From assembly GCF_039889165.1 (NCBI RefSeq), contig NZ_JAYMYY010000001.1:992001-1056000 (forward strand): DNA of 64,000 nucleotides. Direction: 5' to 3'. The stretch is from Pseudocitrobacter cyperus (GTDB lineage Bacteria; Pseudomonadota; Gammaproteobacteria; Enterobacterales; Enterobacteriaceae). The notes under the pieces are model-generated. The model worked only from the letters and a program-made list of their open reading frames with translations, did not search any database and had not been told where the DNA came from. A program made the translations under genes and the position numbers. Positions within the stretch are counted from its first letter, which is position 1; every line of letters starts with the position of its first letter. This document shows positions 8,412-17,705 of the stretch, one piece after another.

Positions 8412-8828
8412 TTATTTCGCCAGCCCAAGACGCGGGATTTCAATTGCCGGACAACGATCCATCACCACGCTCAGCCCCGCATTGCGCGCCAGCACGGCCG
8501 CCTGTTCGTTAATCACGCCCAACTGTAACCACAGTACCTTTGCCCCTATGGCTACCGCTTCCTGCGCCACGCCCCACGCTGCTTCTGAATTACGGAAAAC
8601 ATCCACCATATCGATTTTTTCCGGTACGTCCGCAAGCGTCGCATAGCCCTTCTGACCCAGGAGTTCTTTACCCGCTACTTTTGGCGAGACCGGTATCACG
8701 CGGTAGCCCTGATCCAATAAATACTTCATCACCCGATAGCTTGGACGATCCGGCTTGTCGCTCGCGCCCACCAGCGCAATGGTACGTGTGGTGGTCAAAA
8801 TGTCTGCGATATCACTTTCAGTCATCAT
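8412..8828 (-). CDS. yccU: CoA-binding domain protein YccU
   Basis: This 138-residue cytoplasmic protein consists of a single CoA_binding Rossmann domain. The nucleotide-binding segment IALVGASDKPDRPSYRVMKYL (about residues 17-37) is the family hallmark. It resembles the N-terminal part of acyl-CoA synthetases but has no catalytic domain, and its cellular role is not established. In E. coli yccT (csgI) lies between yccU and mgsA; here only 165 bp separate the two genes and yccT is absent. Confidence 0.92.
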   Translation of the reverse strand: MMTESDIADILTTTRTIALVGASDKPDRPSYRVMKYLLDQGYRVIPVSPKVAGKELLGQKGYATLADVPEKIDMVDVFRNSEAAWGVAQEAVAIGAKVLWLQLGVINEQAAVLARNAGLSVVMDRCPAIEIPRLGLAK

Positions 8829-8993
8829 TTTTTCTCCTGGCCTTTTTCTCAGTGTACGCCAATCTCAGAAGAGCTGCGATTAACGCTCACGCTGTCGGCA
8901 ATTTCGCCACTCATCATATTTTTTACCCGTAAAGCTTGCAGCAGTATTCGCATCCAGTAATCTGTCTGCATTTATTGTTCAGGATACAACGCT

Positions 8994-9452
8994 ATGGAAC
9001 TCACCACTCGCACGCTGCCTGCGCGCAAACACATTGCGCTGGTTGCCCACGACCACTGCAAAGATATGCTTATGAAATGGGTCGATCGCCATAAAGCCGT
9101 GTTGGCTCAGCACTCGCTGTCGGCGACCGGTACCACCGGGAACCTGGTGGCGCGCGCTACAGGCCTGGAAGTCAACGCCTTGCTCAGCGGCCCGATGGGC
9201 GGCGATCAGCAGGTCGGCGCGTTGATCTCTGAAGGGAAAATTGATGTGCTGATTTTCTTCTGGGATCCGCTGAACGCCGTGCCACACGATCCGGACGTCA
9301 AAGCGCTGCTGCGCCTGGCAACCGTCTGGAATATTCCGGTCGCCACCAACGCCTCAACGGCGGATCTTATTATCCAGTCGCCGCATTTCAGCGACCCGGT
9401 GGATATTTTGATTCCGGATTATCAGCGGTATCTGGCAGATCGTCTGAGATAA
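8994..9452 (+). CDS. mgsA: Methylglyoxal synthase
   Basis: This 152-residue cytoplasmic enzyme converts dihydroxyacetone phosphate to methylglyoxal and phosphate, a bypass used when sugar phosphates build up. The catalytic residues Asp71 (GPMGGDQQ), Asp91 (FFWDPL) and His98 (VPHDPD) all fall at the positions known from E. coli. The phosphate-binding loop SATGTTG is also present. It is probably a single-gene unit ended by the hairpin at 9459-9487. Confidence 0.97.
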   Translation: MELTTRTLPARKHIALVAHDHCKDMLMKWVDRHKAVLAQHSLSATGTTGNLVARATGLEVNALLSGPMGGDQQVGALISEGKIDVLIFFWDPLNAVPHDPDVKALLRLATVWNIPVATNASTADLIIQSPHFSDPVDILIPDYQRYLADRLR

Positions 9453-9458
9453 TTCATC

Positions 9459-9487
9459 AACCCGGCTATCACGCCGGGTTTATTTTT
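9459..9487 (+). terminator. Terminator after mgsA, shared with helD
   Basis: AACCCGGC and GCCGGGTT pair around a 6-nt loop, followed by TATTTTT on the plus strand. It lies between converging genes. Confidence 0.8.
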
Positions 9488-11541
9488 CAGGGCTTGCGCG
9501 CCACCGGCACATCCAGATGTTTCAGGATCTCAACAAACGGCGACGGCTCCTCTTTATTGAACAGCAGCCACACGCGGTGACGAGCGCGCGTTATCGCTAC
9601 ATAGAGCAAACGGCGTTCTTCAGCATCGACAAAATCCTCTGGCTCCGGCAGCAACGCCTGCTCCATGATGGACTCCCTCGCCGGTGCCGGGAAACCATCC
9701 TGCCCCTCCTGCAAACCCAGCACAATCACGTAATCCGCCTGCTGACCTTTACTGGCATGCACGGTCATAAAATCGATATTCAGCTTTGGCCAGCGCGTGG
9801 CGGCTTTTTCCAGCGCGGCAGGTTTCAGGTGGTGATAACGCGCCAGCACCAGAATACGTTGTTCCGGCGTGACGTAACCGCTCAGCTTGTCAAACAGCGC
9901 ATCGAGTTGATCGTCCGGTAATAAGGTTACTGCTTTTTTATCACCCGCCGTCAGGCTGTTCAGCGGCTTGTGCAACTGATGCGGGTTTTGCTGGATAAAC
10001 CGATTAGCGATCTGCCCGATGCGACCATTAAAGCGATAGGTGGTATCCAGCGCACAGTTGTCGCCCTCACCGAAATAGTGACTGAAGGCCGTAGTAAGCG
10101 ACAGTTGCGCCCCGCTGAAGCGGTAGATAGCCTGCCAGTCATCGCCCACGGCAAAGAGTGTCGTTTGTGAGTTTTGCTTACGCAGCGCTGCCAGCAGAGC
10201 TGCGCGCTGTGGCGAGATATCCTGAAACTCATCGACCAGAATATGCTTCCAGGGGCTGACAAAACGCCCCTTCTCCAGCACGTTAATCGCCTGATGGATC
10301 AGGCCGGAGAAATCGACGGCATTCTCATCTTTCAATGCCGTTTTCCAGGCTTTCAGCAACGGAGCCATCAGCTTAACGCGCTTACTGAAGAGGTCACGCA
10401 CCTCTTCCGGCGCATTTTCGATCATCTCCGCCTGCGAACCGCCATGCATGCGCATCAGGCTGACCCAGCGATCAAGGCGGCTACCCATTCGCTTGAGGAT
10501 CTTCGCATCATTCCAGAAAGCGTCTTCACCAACTTCCCAGCCCATCTCTTCCTGTAACCATAAGCGCCAGCCCTTGGCCTGGGCGTTTTTCTCTTTGCAC
10601 TGCTGTTGCCAGCAATCAGTAAAAAGCTTGTAGCGAGCCGTGGTATCACTTTCCAGCTTGCTGACCACCGGTACCTTTTTGCTACCCTGCTGGATAATAT
10701 GCAGCGCCAGCGAGTGGAAAGTCCGCGCGGAAATCGCATCCGTATGCAGGCGCTCCTGAATACGCTCATCCATCTCCTGTGCCGCCTTGCGCCCAAACGC
10801 CAGCAGTAAGATTTGCTCTGCTGCCGCTTCGCCCCGCGCAAGGAGCCAGCCCGCGCGCGCTACCAGAACGGAAGTTTTACCACTACCAGCGCCTGCCAGC
10901 ACCAGCAGCGAGCGTTCACCATTAACCACCGCTCGCGCCTGGGAGCCGTTTAACGGTGAGGATTCGATCTGCTCGAAGAAATCGGCGTACTGTTCCAGCA
11001 TTGTTTCGGTATAGCGCTGGTTATGCGCCTGGCGACTGGCTTCCACATCATTCATCCAGGCTTTGCATTGCTGCCAGGCGTCGCGACAGTTGTCAAAACT
11101 GTCGAGCCGGCTGACGGGAACCGGTAAGCCTTCCAGTGCATGAAGGATCCGCTGACGAATATCCGCTGTTTGCTGGCGCGTAAGCCATTTCTCCGCATCA
11201 TTATTCGCGGCTATTTCCGCCAGCAACTGTTGCAGTACGCCTGCGGAAATCTCGCTCATCTCCTGGCTCCAGGCCTGCCAGTTGGCGATTAAGTGGCGAT
11301 GGAAACGCTGGGTTTCACCCCATTCAGTGCCGTGTAGACGGACAACTTTATCTTCCGGCAGCACAAATTCCAGCTCGCCCCACACCAGCCCGCGCTTACA
11401 GTTAATTGAAAGCAACTGATTAAAAGGAATGAGATATTCATGATGCTCACCCGACACCTTAACGCCCGCGTTGAGAAGCTCAACGCGATCGTATGGATGC
11501 TGCGCCATGCGCTTGCCCAACGTTGTCGCTTTTAATTCCAT
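9487..11541 (-). CDS. helD: DNA helicase IV
   Basis: This 684-residue superfamily 1 helicase unwinds DNA 3' to 5' and acts in recombination. The UvrD-type core is complete: Walker A AGAGSGKTSVL near residue 210, the DEFQDIS motif II, GDDWQAIYRFSG motif III, TVHASKGQQADYVIV motif V, and RLLYVAITRARHRV motif VI. An N-terminal accessory region of about 190 residues precedes it. The frame is open upstream to 11610, but ATG 11541 (MELKATTLGKRMAQ) gives exactly the E. coli length. Confidence 0.96.
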   Translation of the reverse strand: MELKATTLGKRMAQHPYDRVELLNAGVKVSGEHHEYLIPFNQLLSINCKRGLVWGELEFVLPEDKVVRLHGTEWGETQRFHRHLIANWQAWSQEMSEISAGVLQQLLAEIAANNDAEKWLTRQQTADIRQRILHALEGLPVPVSRLDSFDNCRDAWQQCKAWMNDVEASRQAHNQRYTETMLEQYADFFEQIESSPLNGSQARAVVNGERSLLVLAGAGSGKTSVLVARAGWLLARGEAAAEQILLLAFGRKAAQEMDERIQERLHTDAISARTFHSLALHIIQQGSKKVPVVSKLESDTTARYKLFTDCWQQQCKEKNAQAKGWRLWLQEEMGWEVGEDAFWNDAKILKRMGSRLDRWVSLMRMHGGSQAEMIENAPEEVRDLFSKRVKLMAPLLKAWKTALKDENAVDFSGLIHQAINVLEKGRFVSPWKHILVDEFQDISPQRAALLAALRKQNSQTTLFAVGDDWQAIYRFSGAQLSLTTAFSHYFGEGDNCALDTTYRFNGRIGQIANRFIQQNPHQLHKPLNSLTAGDKKAVTLLPDDQLDALFDKLSGYVTPEQRILVLARYHHLKPAALEKAATRWPKLNIDFMTVHASKGQQADYVIVLGLQEGQDGFPAPARESIMEQALLPEPEDFVDAEERRLLYVAITRARHRVWLLFNKEEPSPFVEILKHLDVPVARKP

Positions 11542-11662
11542 CTCTCGCCGAATCCTGACTTTTTCAATATCACACAGTGTAACCGCCAGAGAATAGGTGC
11601 TCCAGCGCAAAAAAACGTTACAATTACCCGCACTTATTATTCACAGGCCGCACAGAGGATTT

Positions 11663-12109
11663 ATGCGTACCGTTCTGAATATTTTAAATTTTGTATTAGG
11701 TGGTTTTGCCACAACCTTCGGTTGGCTGGTAGCAACGTTCTTCAGCATCATTTTTATTATCACTCTGCCGCTCACCCGTTCCTGCTGGGAGATAACCAAA
11801 CTGTCGCTGATCCCATACGGCAACGAGGCGGTACACGTTGATGAACTGGAGCCGCAATCGAAAAACAGCGTGCTGAATGCTGGCGGTACCGTGCTGAACA
11901 TAGTCTGGCTGGTGCTGTTTGGCTGGTGGCTGTGCTTATCGCATATCGCGGTCGGTATCGCGCAATGCATCAGCATCATCGGTATCCCGGTTGGCATCGC
12001 CAACTTTAAAATTGCCGCCATTGCGCTCTGGCCCGTGGGGCGTCGCGTCGTGCCGGTTGAAGTGGCTCGCGCCGCGCGTGAAGCCAATGCGCGTCGTCGT
12101 TTCCAGTAA
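11663..12109 (+). CDS. yccF: YccF family inner-membrane protein
   Basis: This is a 148-residue membrane protein with two repeated YccF domains. Each has a hydrophobic stretch and a conserved turn such as CISIIGIPVGIANFKIA. Four or more hydrophobic segments are visible. The start ATG 11663 (MRTVLNILNFVLGG) follows an AGAGGA ribosome site and gives the E. coli length. It lies 18 bp before yccS and is presumably co-transcribed. The function is unknown. Confidence 0.93.
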   Translation: MRTVLNILNFVLGGFATTFGWLVATFFSIIFIITLPLTRSCWEITKLSLIPYGNEAVHVDELEPQSKNSVLNAGGTVLNIVWLVLFGWWLCLSHIAVGIAQCISIIGIPVGIANFKIAAIALWPVGRRVVPVEVARAAREANARRRFQ

Positions 12110-12127
12110 CCGGGGCTGATTCTCTTT

Positions 12128-14254
12128 ATGTTAAGTCCCTTGCTACGTCGCTATACATGGAACAGCACCTGGCTCTATAACGTCAGGATCTTCATCGCCC
12201 TGTGCGGTACCACGGCACTGCCGTGGTGGCTGGGCGATTCGAAGCTGACCATTCCATTAACCCTGGGCGTCGTTGCTGCGGCGCTTACCGACCTCGACGA
12301 TCGTCTGGCAGGGCGTTTGCGTAACCTTGTCATTACGCTTATCTGCTTCTTTATTGCGTCGGCATCCGTCGAGTTGCTTTTCCCCTGGCCATGGCTGTTT
12401 GCGCTGGGCCTGACTATCTCCACCACCGGCTTTATTTTGCTGGGCGGGCTGGGGCAGCGTTATGCCACTATCGCCTTCGGCGCGCTGCTTATCGCTATCT
12501 ATACCATGCTGGGCGTCTCGCTCTATTCCCACTGGTATCAGCAGCCGGTTCTGCTTATCGCCGGGGCAGTCTGGTATAACCTGCTGACGCTCACCGGCCA
12601 TCTGATTTTCCCGATTCGCCCGCTGCAGGACAACCTTGCGCGCAGCTACGAGCAGTTGGCGCACTATCTCGAACTGAAATCGCGCCTCTTCGACCCGGAT
12701 ATTGAAGATGAAAACCAGGCACCGCTGTATGAACTGGCGCTGGCGAACGGAAAACTGATTGCCACCCTGAACCAGACAAAAGCCTCCCTGCTGACCCGAC
12801 TGCGCGGTGACCGTGGGCAGCGCGGAACACGCCGCACGTTGCACTACTATTTTGTCGCCCAGGATATCCACGAACGCGCCAGTTCATCGCACATTCAATA
12901 TCAAACTCTGCGCGACAATTTCCGCTACAGCGATGTGATGTTCCGTTTTCAGCGCATGCTCTCAATGCAGTCTCAGGCCTGCCAACAGTTATCGAAAGCC
13001 ATTTTGCTGCGTGTCCCCTATCAGCATGATAATCGCTTTGAGCGCGCCTTTACGCATCTGGATGCCGCGCTGGAACGCGTGCGCGCAAGCGGCGCTTCAC
13101 CGGAACAGATGAAAGCGCTGGGTTTTTTACTGAACAACCTGCGGGCAATTGACGCACAACTGGCCACCATTGAATCGGAACAGTTACAGTCACAGGCGCA
13201 GAGCGAGACGGAGAACCTGCTGGCCGATGACAGCCTGCATGGCATCAGTGATATTCGTCTGCGGCTGAGTATGAATATGTCGCCGGAATCTGCCCTGTTC
13301 CGCCATGCGGTGCGAATGTCGCTGGTTCTTTGCGCTGGCTATGCCTTCATTCAGTTTACCGGCCTGAACCACGGCTACTGGATCTTGCTCACCAGTCTGT
13401 TTGTCTGTCAGCCGAACTACAACGCCACTCGCCACCGCCTGGCGCTGCGTATTATCGGTACTCTGGTGGGCGTTGCATTAGGCATTCCTGTGTTACTGCT
13501 GGTGCCGTCGCTGGAAGGGCAACTGGCGCTGATCGTCGTAACCGGTGTGCTGTTCTTTGCTTTTCGTAATGTGCAGTATGCCCACGCGACAATGTTCATC
13601 ACGCTGCTGGTACTGCTGTGCTTTAACCTGCTTGGGGAAGGGTTTGAAGTGGCATTGCCGCGGATAATCGATACCCTGATTGGCTGCGGGATAGCCTGGT
13701 TTGCCGTCAGTTTTATCTGGCCTGACTGGAAGTTTCGCAACCTGCCTCGCGTGTTAGCGCGCGCCGTCGATGCCAACTGTCGTTATCTGGACGCTATTCT
13801 TGAGCAATATCATCAGGGGCGTGATAACCGGCTGGCATACCGTGTAGCCCGCCGCGATGCGCACAGTCGTGATGCTGAGCTGGCCTCCGTGGTTTCGAAC
13901 ATGACAACGGAGCCCAACGTCAGTGCCGAGATGCGGGAAACCGCTTTCCGCCTGTTGTGTCTTAACCATACGCTGACCAGTTACATCTCGGCGCTGGGTG
14001 CGCACCGTGAAAAACTGACTAACCCGGATATTCTGGCGCTACTGGATGATGCCGTATGTTATGTTGACGACGCCTTCCATCACCTGCCTGCGGATGAAGA
14101 ACGCGTCCAGCATGCCCTGGCCGGCCTTGCGGAACGCATCCACCATCTGGAGCCGCGACCGGACAGTAAAGAACCGTTGGTACTGCAACAAATCGGCCTG
14201 CTCATCTCCCTGTTACCCGAACTTTGCCGGCTGCAACAGCGGGTGCTCGCCTAA
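12128..14254 (+). CDS. yccS: FUSC/YccS-YhfK family membrane protein
   Basis: This is a 708-residue inner-membrane protein with two membrane blocks, each of about six helices (about residues 20-150 and 395-520). A cytoplasmic region separates them and another follows at the C-terminus. This is the architecture of the YccS/YhfK family, related to aromatic acid exporters such as AaeB, but no substrate is known. It sits 18 bp downstream of yccF. Its TAA overlaps the stop of the convergent sxy gene in the CTAA tetranucleotide at 14251-14254. Confidence 0.93.
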   Translation: MLSPLLRRYTWNSTWLYNVRIFIALCGTTALPWWLGDSKLTIPLTLGVVAAALTDLDDRLAGRLRNLVITLICFFIASASVELLFPWPWLFALGLTISTTGFILLGGLGQRYATIAFGALLIAIYTMLGVSLYSHWYQQPVLLIAGAVWYNLLTLTGHLIFPIRPLQDNLARSYEQLAHYLELKSRLFDPDIEDENQAPLYELALANGKLIATLNQTKASLLTRLRGDRGQRGTRRTLHYYFVAQDIHERASSSHIQYQTLRDNFRYSDVMFRFQRMLSMQSQACQQLSKAILLRVPYQHDNRFERAFTHLDAALERVRASGASPEQMKALGFLLNNLRAIDAQLATIESEQLQSQAQSETENLLADDSLHGISDIRLRLSMNMSPESALFRHAVRMSLVLCAGYAFIQFTGLNHGYWILLTSLFVCQPNYNATRHRLALRIIGTLVGVALGIPVLLLVPSLEGQLALIVVTGVLFFAFRNVQYAHATMFITLLVLLCFNLLGEGFEVALPRIIDTLIGCGIAWFAVSFIWPDWKFRNLPRVLARAVDANCRYLDAILEQYHQGRDNRLAYRVARRDAHSRDAELASVVSNMTTEPNVSAEMRETAFRLLCLNHTLTSYISALGAHREKLTNPDILALLDDAVCYVDDAFHHLPADEERVQHALAGLAERIHHLEPRPDSKEPLVLQQIGLLISLLPELCRLQQRVLA

Positions 14255-14871
14255 TCTACTGCGGCAGGCGGGTTGTTCAACGCGCTTGCCCAGTCAATCA
14301 ACTCCTGACGCCTGTCTAACGGCAACGCAGCAGCGTGGACTCCCGTCAGCGCGCCCTCAAGTGAAAGAATCACGCTGGTGCTCAAATTTTCGCGTAGCTG
14401 TCGTAGTTTCAACCATACCGTTTTCGCCCCCATACGCCGCAAATCATTGACGCTTTTCACCCCGGCATCCCTCAACAGCAGTTCCATCTGAAAGGAGATA
14501 TTAGGCAGATCCCTGAGGCGGTTGAGATTATGCCGCCTGTTTTTCTCCCGCTTTGCATCCTGTAGCGACAGGGAACTTAACTTCAACAACGTTTTTTGAT
14601 CCCGCCAAAGCCGCGCATCAACCTTAAAGTAGTTAAGCTGGTGCGGGCCGCTGCGCTTCTGCAGAGTCAGGAGTTTCGCATTATGTTGCACCTGATATGG
14701 CACCGTATCTTCGCAGGCCCTCAGATAGAGTTCTCCCTCCGCCACCATGGCGAAGATCGCATCATCAACGGTCAGACTGTAACCGCCAAACAGGGGGCGG
14801 GCGCGAATGACGCCCAAAGGTGAAAGGCATTCCTGAGATTGATAAATCCGTTTATATGATATTTTTTTCAC
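14251..14871 (-). CDS. sxy: Competence regulator Sxy/TfoX
   Basis: This 206-residue cytoplasmic coactivator works with CRP at CRP-S promoters to turn on competence genes. The N-terminal TfoX domain (about residues 10-110, with RPLFGGYSLTVDDAIFAMV) and the C-terminal helix-hairpin-like domain (LPNISFQMELLLRDAGVKSVNDLRRMGA) are both present. Length is close to the E. coli protein (209). It is divergent from sulA across about 220 bp and convergent with yccS. Confidence 0.94.
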   Translation of the reverse strand: MKKISYKRIYQSQECLSPLGVIRARPLFGGYSLTVDDAIFAMVAEGELYLRACEDTVPYQVQHNAKLLTLQKRSGPHQLNYFKVDARLWRDQKTLLKLSSLSLQDAKREKNRRHNLNRLRDLPNISFQMELLLRDAGVKSVNDLRRMGAKTVWLKLRQLRENLSTSVILSLEGALTGVHAAALPLDRRQELIDWASALNNPPAAVD

Positions 14872-15048
14872 GATTAATCCTTACTAATCATCGCCTTAGA
14901 AGCATTAAAAGCGTTAATGAATCCTGTAATTAGCAACATATGAAACTTCCGTCAGCACGGCAAGGTGTATTTATCATTACGGGCATTTGATGTGCGAATT
15001 TGCGAGTAGCTTTCAGAAAATGAGGTTGATCTTTAATGACAGTGGTAG

Positions 15049-15068
15049 TACTGTATATTCATACAGTA
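15049..15068 (+). promoter_or_regulatory. LexA operator of sulA
   Basis: CTGTATATTCATACAG at 15051-15066, within TACTG...CAGTA, is a strong SOS box of the CTG-N10-CAG type. It lies 22 bp before the sulA start. A TTGATC at 15026-15031 could be the -35 box. Confidence 0.93.
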
Positions 15069-15089
15069 ACCCACAAGGTTGGATTAGCT

Positions 15090-15599
15090 ATGTATACATC
15101 TGGTGTTGTAAATCGTTCGTCTGTCGCGGTAACGCCTGCGGCCCATCACACGTTCGCCACTCCTGTGCACGCGTCCCCTGCCCTGGTAAGCGAAGTGGTT
15201 TATCGTGAAGATCAGCCCATGATGGCGCAGTTACTGCTCTTACCTTTATTGCAGCAGCTCGGTCAGCAATCTCGTTGGCAGCTATGGCTAACGCCACAAC
15301 AAAAACTGAGTCGCCAGTGGGTGCAGGCTTCCGGCCTTCCGTTAAGCAAGGTCATGCAGCTTCGCCAGATGCTTCCGTGCAATATGCTTGATTCTATGGA
15401 ACGTGCATTACGTACAGGGAACTATAGTGTAGTTATCGCCTGGGTGGCGGAAGAACTGTCGGAGCATGATCATTCTCGCCTGATGAGCGCGGCAGAAGAA
15501 GGGAATGCAATGGCGTTTATTATGCGTCCAGTTCACTCCTCTTCTCATCCAGCAGGACAACTCAATGGGCTAAAAATTCACTCAAATTTGTATCATTAA
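15090..15599 (+). CDS. sulA: SOS cell-division inhibitor SulA
   Basis: This 169-residue cytoplasmic protein binds FtsZ during the SOS response and blocks septation until Lon degrades it. The conserved core LISEVVYREDQPMM-type segment, LLLPLLQQLGQQSRWQLWLTPQQKLSR and the C-terminal Lon-recognition end IHSNLYH are all present. The frame is open to 15036, but ATG 15090 (MYTSGVV) matches the family start and length and lies downstream of the LexA box. The N-terminal 35 residues vary from E. coli, as is usual for SulA. Confidence 0.96.
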   Translation: MYTSGVVNRSSVAVTPAAHHTFATPVHASPALVSEVVYREDQPMMAQLLLLPLLQQLGQQSRWQLWLTPQQKLSRQWVQASGLPLSKVMQLRQMLPCNMLDSMERALRTGNYSVVIAWVAEELSEHDHSRLMSAAEEGNAMAFIMRPVHSSSHPAGQLNGLKIHSNLYH

Positions 15600-15950
15600 G
15601 TGAAATTAGGAATTTTCCTGGAATTTTTTTTGCAGTCTCGTTACGGGCATGTTTCAGTTACTTAAATTCCTGAGAATGCTGGTGTGATGCGGGTCTCAGA
15701 ATTTTATCTCGCATAAATTCTAGCCTGAAATGTTAAATATTGTGTATACAACTCTTTTTTTTTCATATGCCTGACGGAGTTCACACTTGTAAGTTTCCAA
15801 CTACGTTGTAGACTTTACATCGCCAGGGGTGATCAGCTTACGCCGCAGAGATCTGCTGAGTAATTAATAAGTCACGCCCCCGGTGAAGGATTTAACCGTG
15901 AGTCTTTTAGATTTTCATGGCAAATTTTGGATGATAACGAGGCGCAAAAA
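15600..15950 (+). promoter_or_regulatory. ompA promoter and long 5' leader
   Basis: This is 351 bp without a gene. TTGTAA (15787-15792) and TAGACT (15809-15814), 16 bp apart, are a plausible promoter, with the transcript starting near 15821. That gives a leader of about 130 nt, as in E. coli, where leader hairpins stabilise the mRNA. The last part (GGATGATAACGAGGCGC before the start) matches the region to which the sRNA MicA pairs in E. coli. The upstream part (15600-15780) is AT-rich and holds no other signal that was recognised. Confidence 0.7.
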
Positions 15951-17012
15951 ATGAAAAAGACAGCTATCGCGATTGCAGTGGCACTGGCTGGTTTCGCTAC
16001 CGTAGCGCAGGCCGCTCCGAAAGATAACACCTGGTATGCTGGTGCTAAACTGGGCTGGTCTCAGTTCCACGATGTCGGTAACAACCAGATCAACAACATC
16101 GGCCCAACCCACGAAAGCCAACTGGGCGCTGGTGCGTTCGGTGGTTATCAGGTTAACCCGTATGTTGGTTTCGAAATGGGTTATGACTGGTTAGGTCGTA
16201 TGCCGTACAAAGGTGACACCCAGAACGGTGCTTACCAGAACGGCGCATTCAAAGCTCAGGGCGTTCAGTTGACCGCTAAACTGGGTTACCCAATCACTGA
16301 CGATCTGGACATCTATACTCGTCTGGGTGGTATGGTTTGGCGTGCAGACGCTAAAAACAACGAAGGCTTCAAAGACCACGACACTGGCGTATCCCCAGTA
16401 TTCGCTGGCGGCGTAGAATACGCGGTAACCCGTGACATCGCTACCCGTCTGGAATACCAGTGGACTAACAACATCGGTGACGCGAACACCGTTGGTGCAC
16501 GTCCGGATAACGGCCTGCTGAGCGTAGGTGTTTCCTATCGTTTCGGCCAGCAGGAAGAAGCAGCTCCAGTAGCTCCGGCTCCGGCTCCGGCTCCAGAAGT
16601 TCAGACCAAACACTTCACTCTGAAGTCTGATGTTCTGTTCAACTTCAACAAAGCAACTCTGAAACCAGAAGGCCAGCAGGCTCTGGATCAGATGTACAGC
16701 CAACTGAGCAACCTGGATCCGAAAGACGGTTCCGTTGTTGTTCTGGGCTTCACTGACCGCATCGGTTCTGACGCTTACAACCAGGGTCTGTCCGAGAAAC
16801 GTGCTCAGTCCGTTGTTGATTACCTGATCTCTAAAGGTATTCCTTCTGACAAAATCTCTGCACGTGGCATGGGCGAATCCAACCCGGTTACTGGCAACAC
16901 CTGTGACAACGTGAAAGCTCGCGCTGCACTGATCGACTGCCTGGCACCGGATCGTCGCGTAGAGATCGAAGTTAAAGGTATCAAAGACGTTGTAGCTCAG
17001 CCGCAGGCTTAA
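15951..17012 (+). CDS. ompA: Outer membrane protein A
   Basis: This is a major outer-membrane protein of 353 residues. A 21-residue signal peptide ends VAQA before APKDNTWY. The first ~170 mature residues form the 8-strand beta barrel. An Ala-Pro hinge (APVAPAPAPAPEV) links it to the C-terminal OmpA-like peptidoglycan-binding domain with the NxxLSEKRAxxV motif (NQGLSEKRAQSVVDYL). The periplasmic disulfide cysteines (CDN and DCL) are present. An upstream in-frame ATG at 15927 is not used: ATG 15951 follows GAGGCGC and starts the signal peptide. Codon use is strongly biased, as in a very highly expressed gene. Confidence 0.98.
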   Translation: MKKTAIAIAVALAGFATVAQAAPKDNTWYAGAKLGWSQFHDVGNNQINNIGPTHESQLGAGAFGGYQVNPYVGFEMGYDWLGRMPYKGDTQNGAYQNGAFKAQGVQLTAKLGYPITDDLDIYTRLGGMVWRADAKNNEGFKDHDTGVSPVFAGGVEYAVTRDIATRLEYQWTNNIGDANTVGARPDNGLLSVGVSYRFGQQEEAAPVAPAPAPAPEVQTKHFTLKSDVLFNFNKATLKPEGQQALDQMYSQLSNLDPKDGSVVVLGFTDRIGSDAYNQGLSEKRAQSVVDYLISKGIPSDKISARGMGESNPVTGNTCDNVKARAALIDCLAPDRRVEIEVKGIKDVVAQPQA

Positions 17013-17026
17013 GTTATTGTCTTATG

Positions 17027-17055
17027 AAAAAACCCCGCGCTGCGGGGTTTTTTTT
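17027..17055. terminator. Terminator between ompA and matP
   Basis: AAAAAACCCCGC and GCGGGGTTTTTT pair around a very short loop, with a run of eight T residues. A matching A run on the other side allows use from both directions. Confidence 0.88.
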
Positions 17056-17090
17056 GCTCTGCGTTCAACGCAACGATGTAAAAGAGACGG

Positions 17091-17543
17091 TTACTCTTTC
17101 CCCAGCAGCGCCTGCAAATCCTGCTTCAGGCTGCTCATCTTCGTCGCGTATTTTTCTTTGTTTTCCGCATCTTCAATCAGTTGGACAATCGTCTCTGACA
17201 ACGTTTTTCCCCGACGCTGTGCCAGCCCCGCCAGACGCTGCCAGACGGCAAATTCCAGATCGATCGACTTCTTCCGCGTATGCTGATGCTCCGCATTAAA
17301 GTGGCGCTTACGACGTGCGCGAATCGTCTGCTTCATGCGGTTCACCAGCGAAGGATTGATGTTTTGCGCAATCCACTCATTAACCAGAACCGGTTCATGC
17401 TCAAGCTTCAGCAGGAGATCAACCGCTTCCTGTGCGGCGCTGGTTTCAATGTAGCGGGTGATCGTTTCGCCTTCCCGGTGCTTCTTCACCAGGTATTTCC
17501 ACTTCCACCCGCTCTCAAGATTTTCCAGTTGTTGATATTTCAT
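17091..17543 (-). CDS. matP: Macrodomain Ter organiser MatP
   Basis: This 150-residue DNA-binding protein recognises matS sites, condenses the Ter macrodomain and links it to the divisome. An N-terminal four-helix part is followed by a ribbon-helix-helix core (IDLEFAVWQRLAGLAQRRGKTLSETIVQLI, about residues 93-125) and a C-terminal coiled coil (ENKEKYATKMSSLKQDL). Length matches E. coli MatP (YcbG). It diverges from lonB. Confidence 0.96.
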   Translation of the reverse strand: MKYQQLENLESGWKWKYLVKKHREGETITRYIETSAAQEAVDLLLKLEHEPVLVNEWIAQNINPSLVNRMKQTIRARRKRHFNAEHQHTRKKSIDLEFAVWQRLAGLAQRRGKTLSETIVQLIEDAENKEKYATKMSSLKQDLQALLGKE

Positions 17544-17705
17544 TGCGATCCCAATGTGACCGTGTAACTCTTTTCAGGATATCAGTTTTTTGCTGATGTG
17601 CTGAGAAGAAATCGGCAACTGTGAAGACATTATCGCTTTATCCGTGAGCTTCACTGCGGCATAAGGTATAATCTCGCGCTTTACATCTGACTAAAAATAG
17701 CGACT

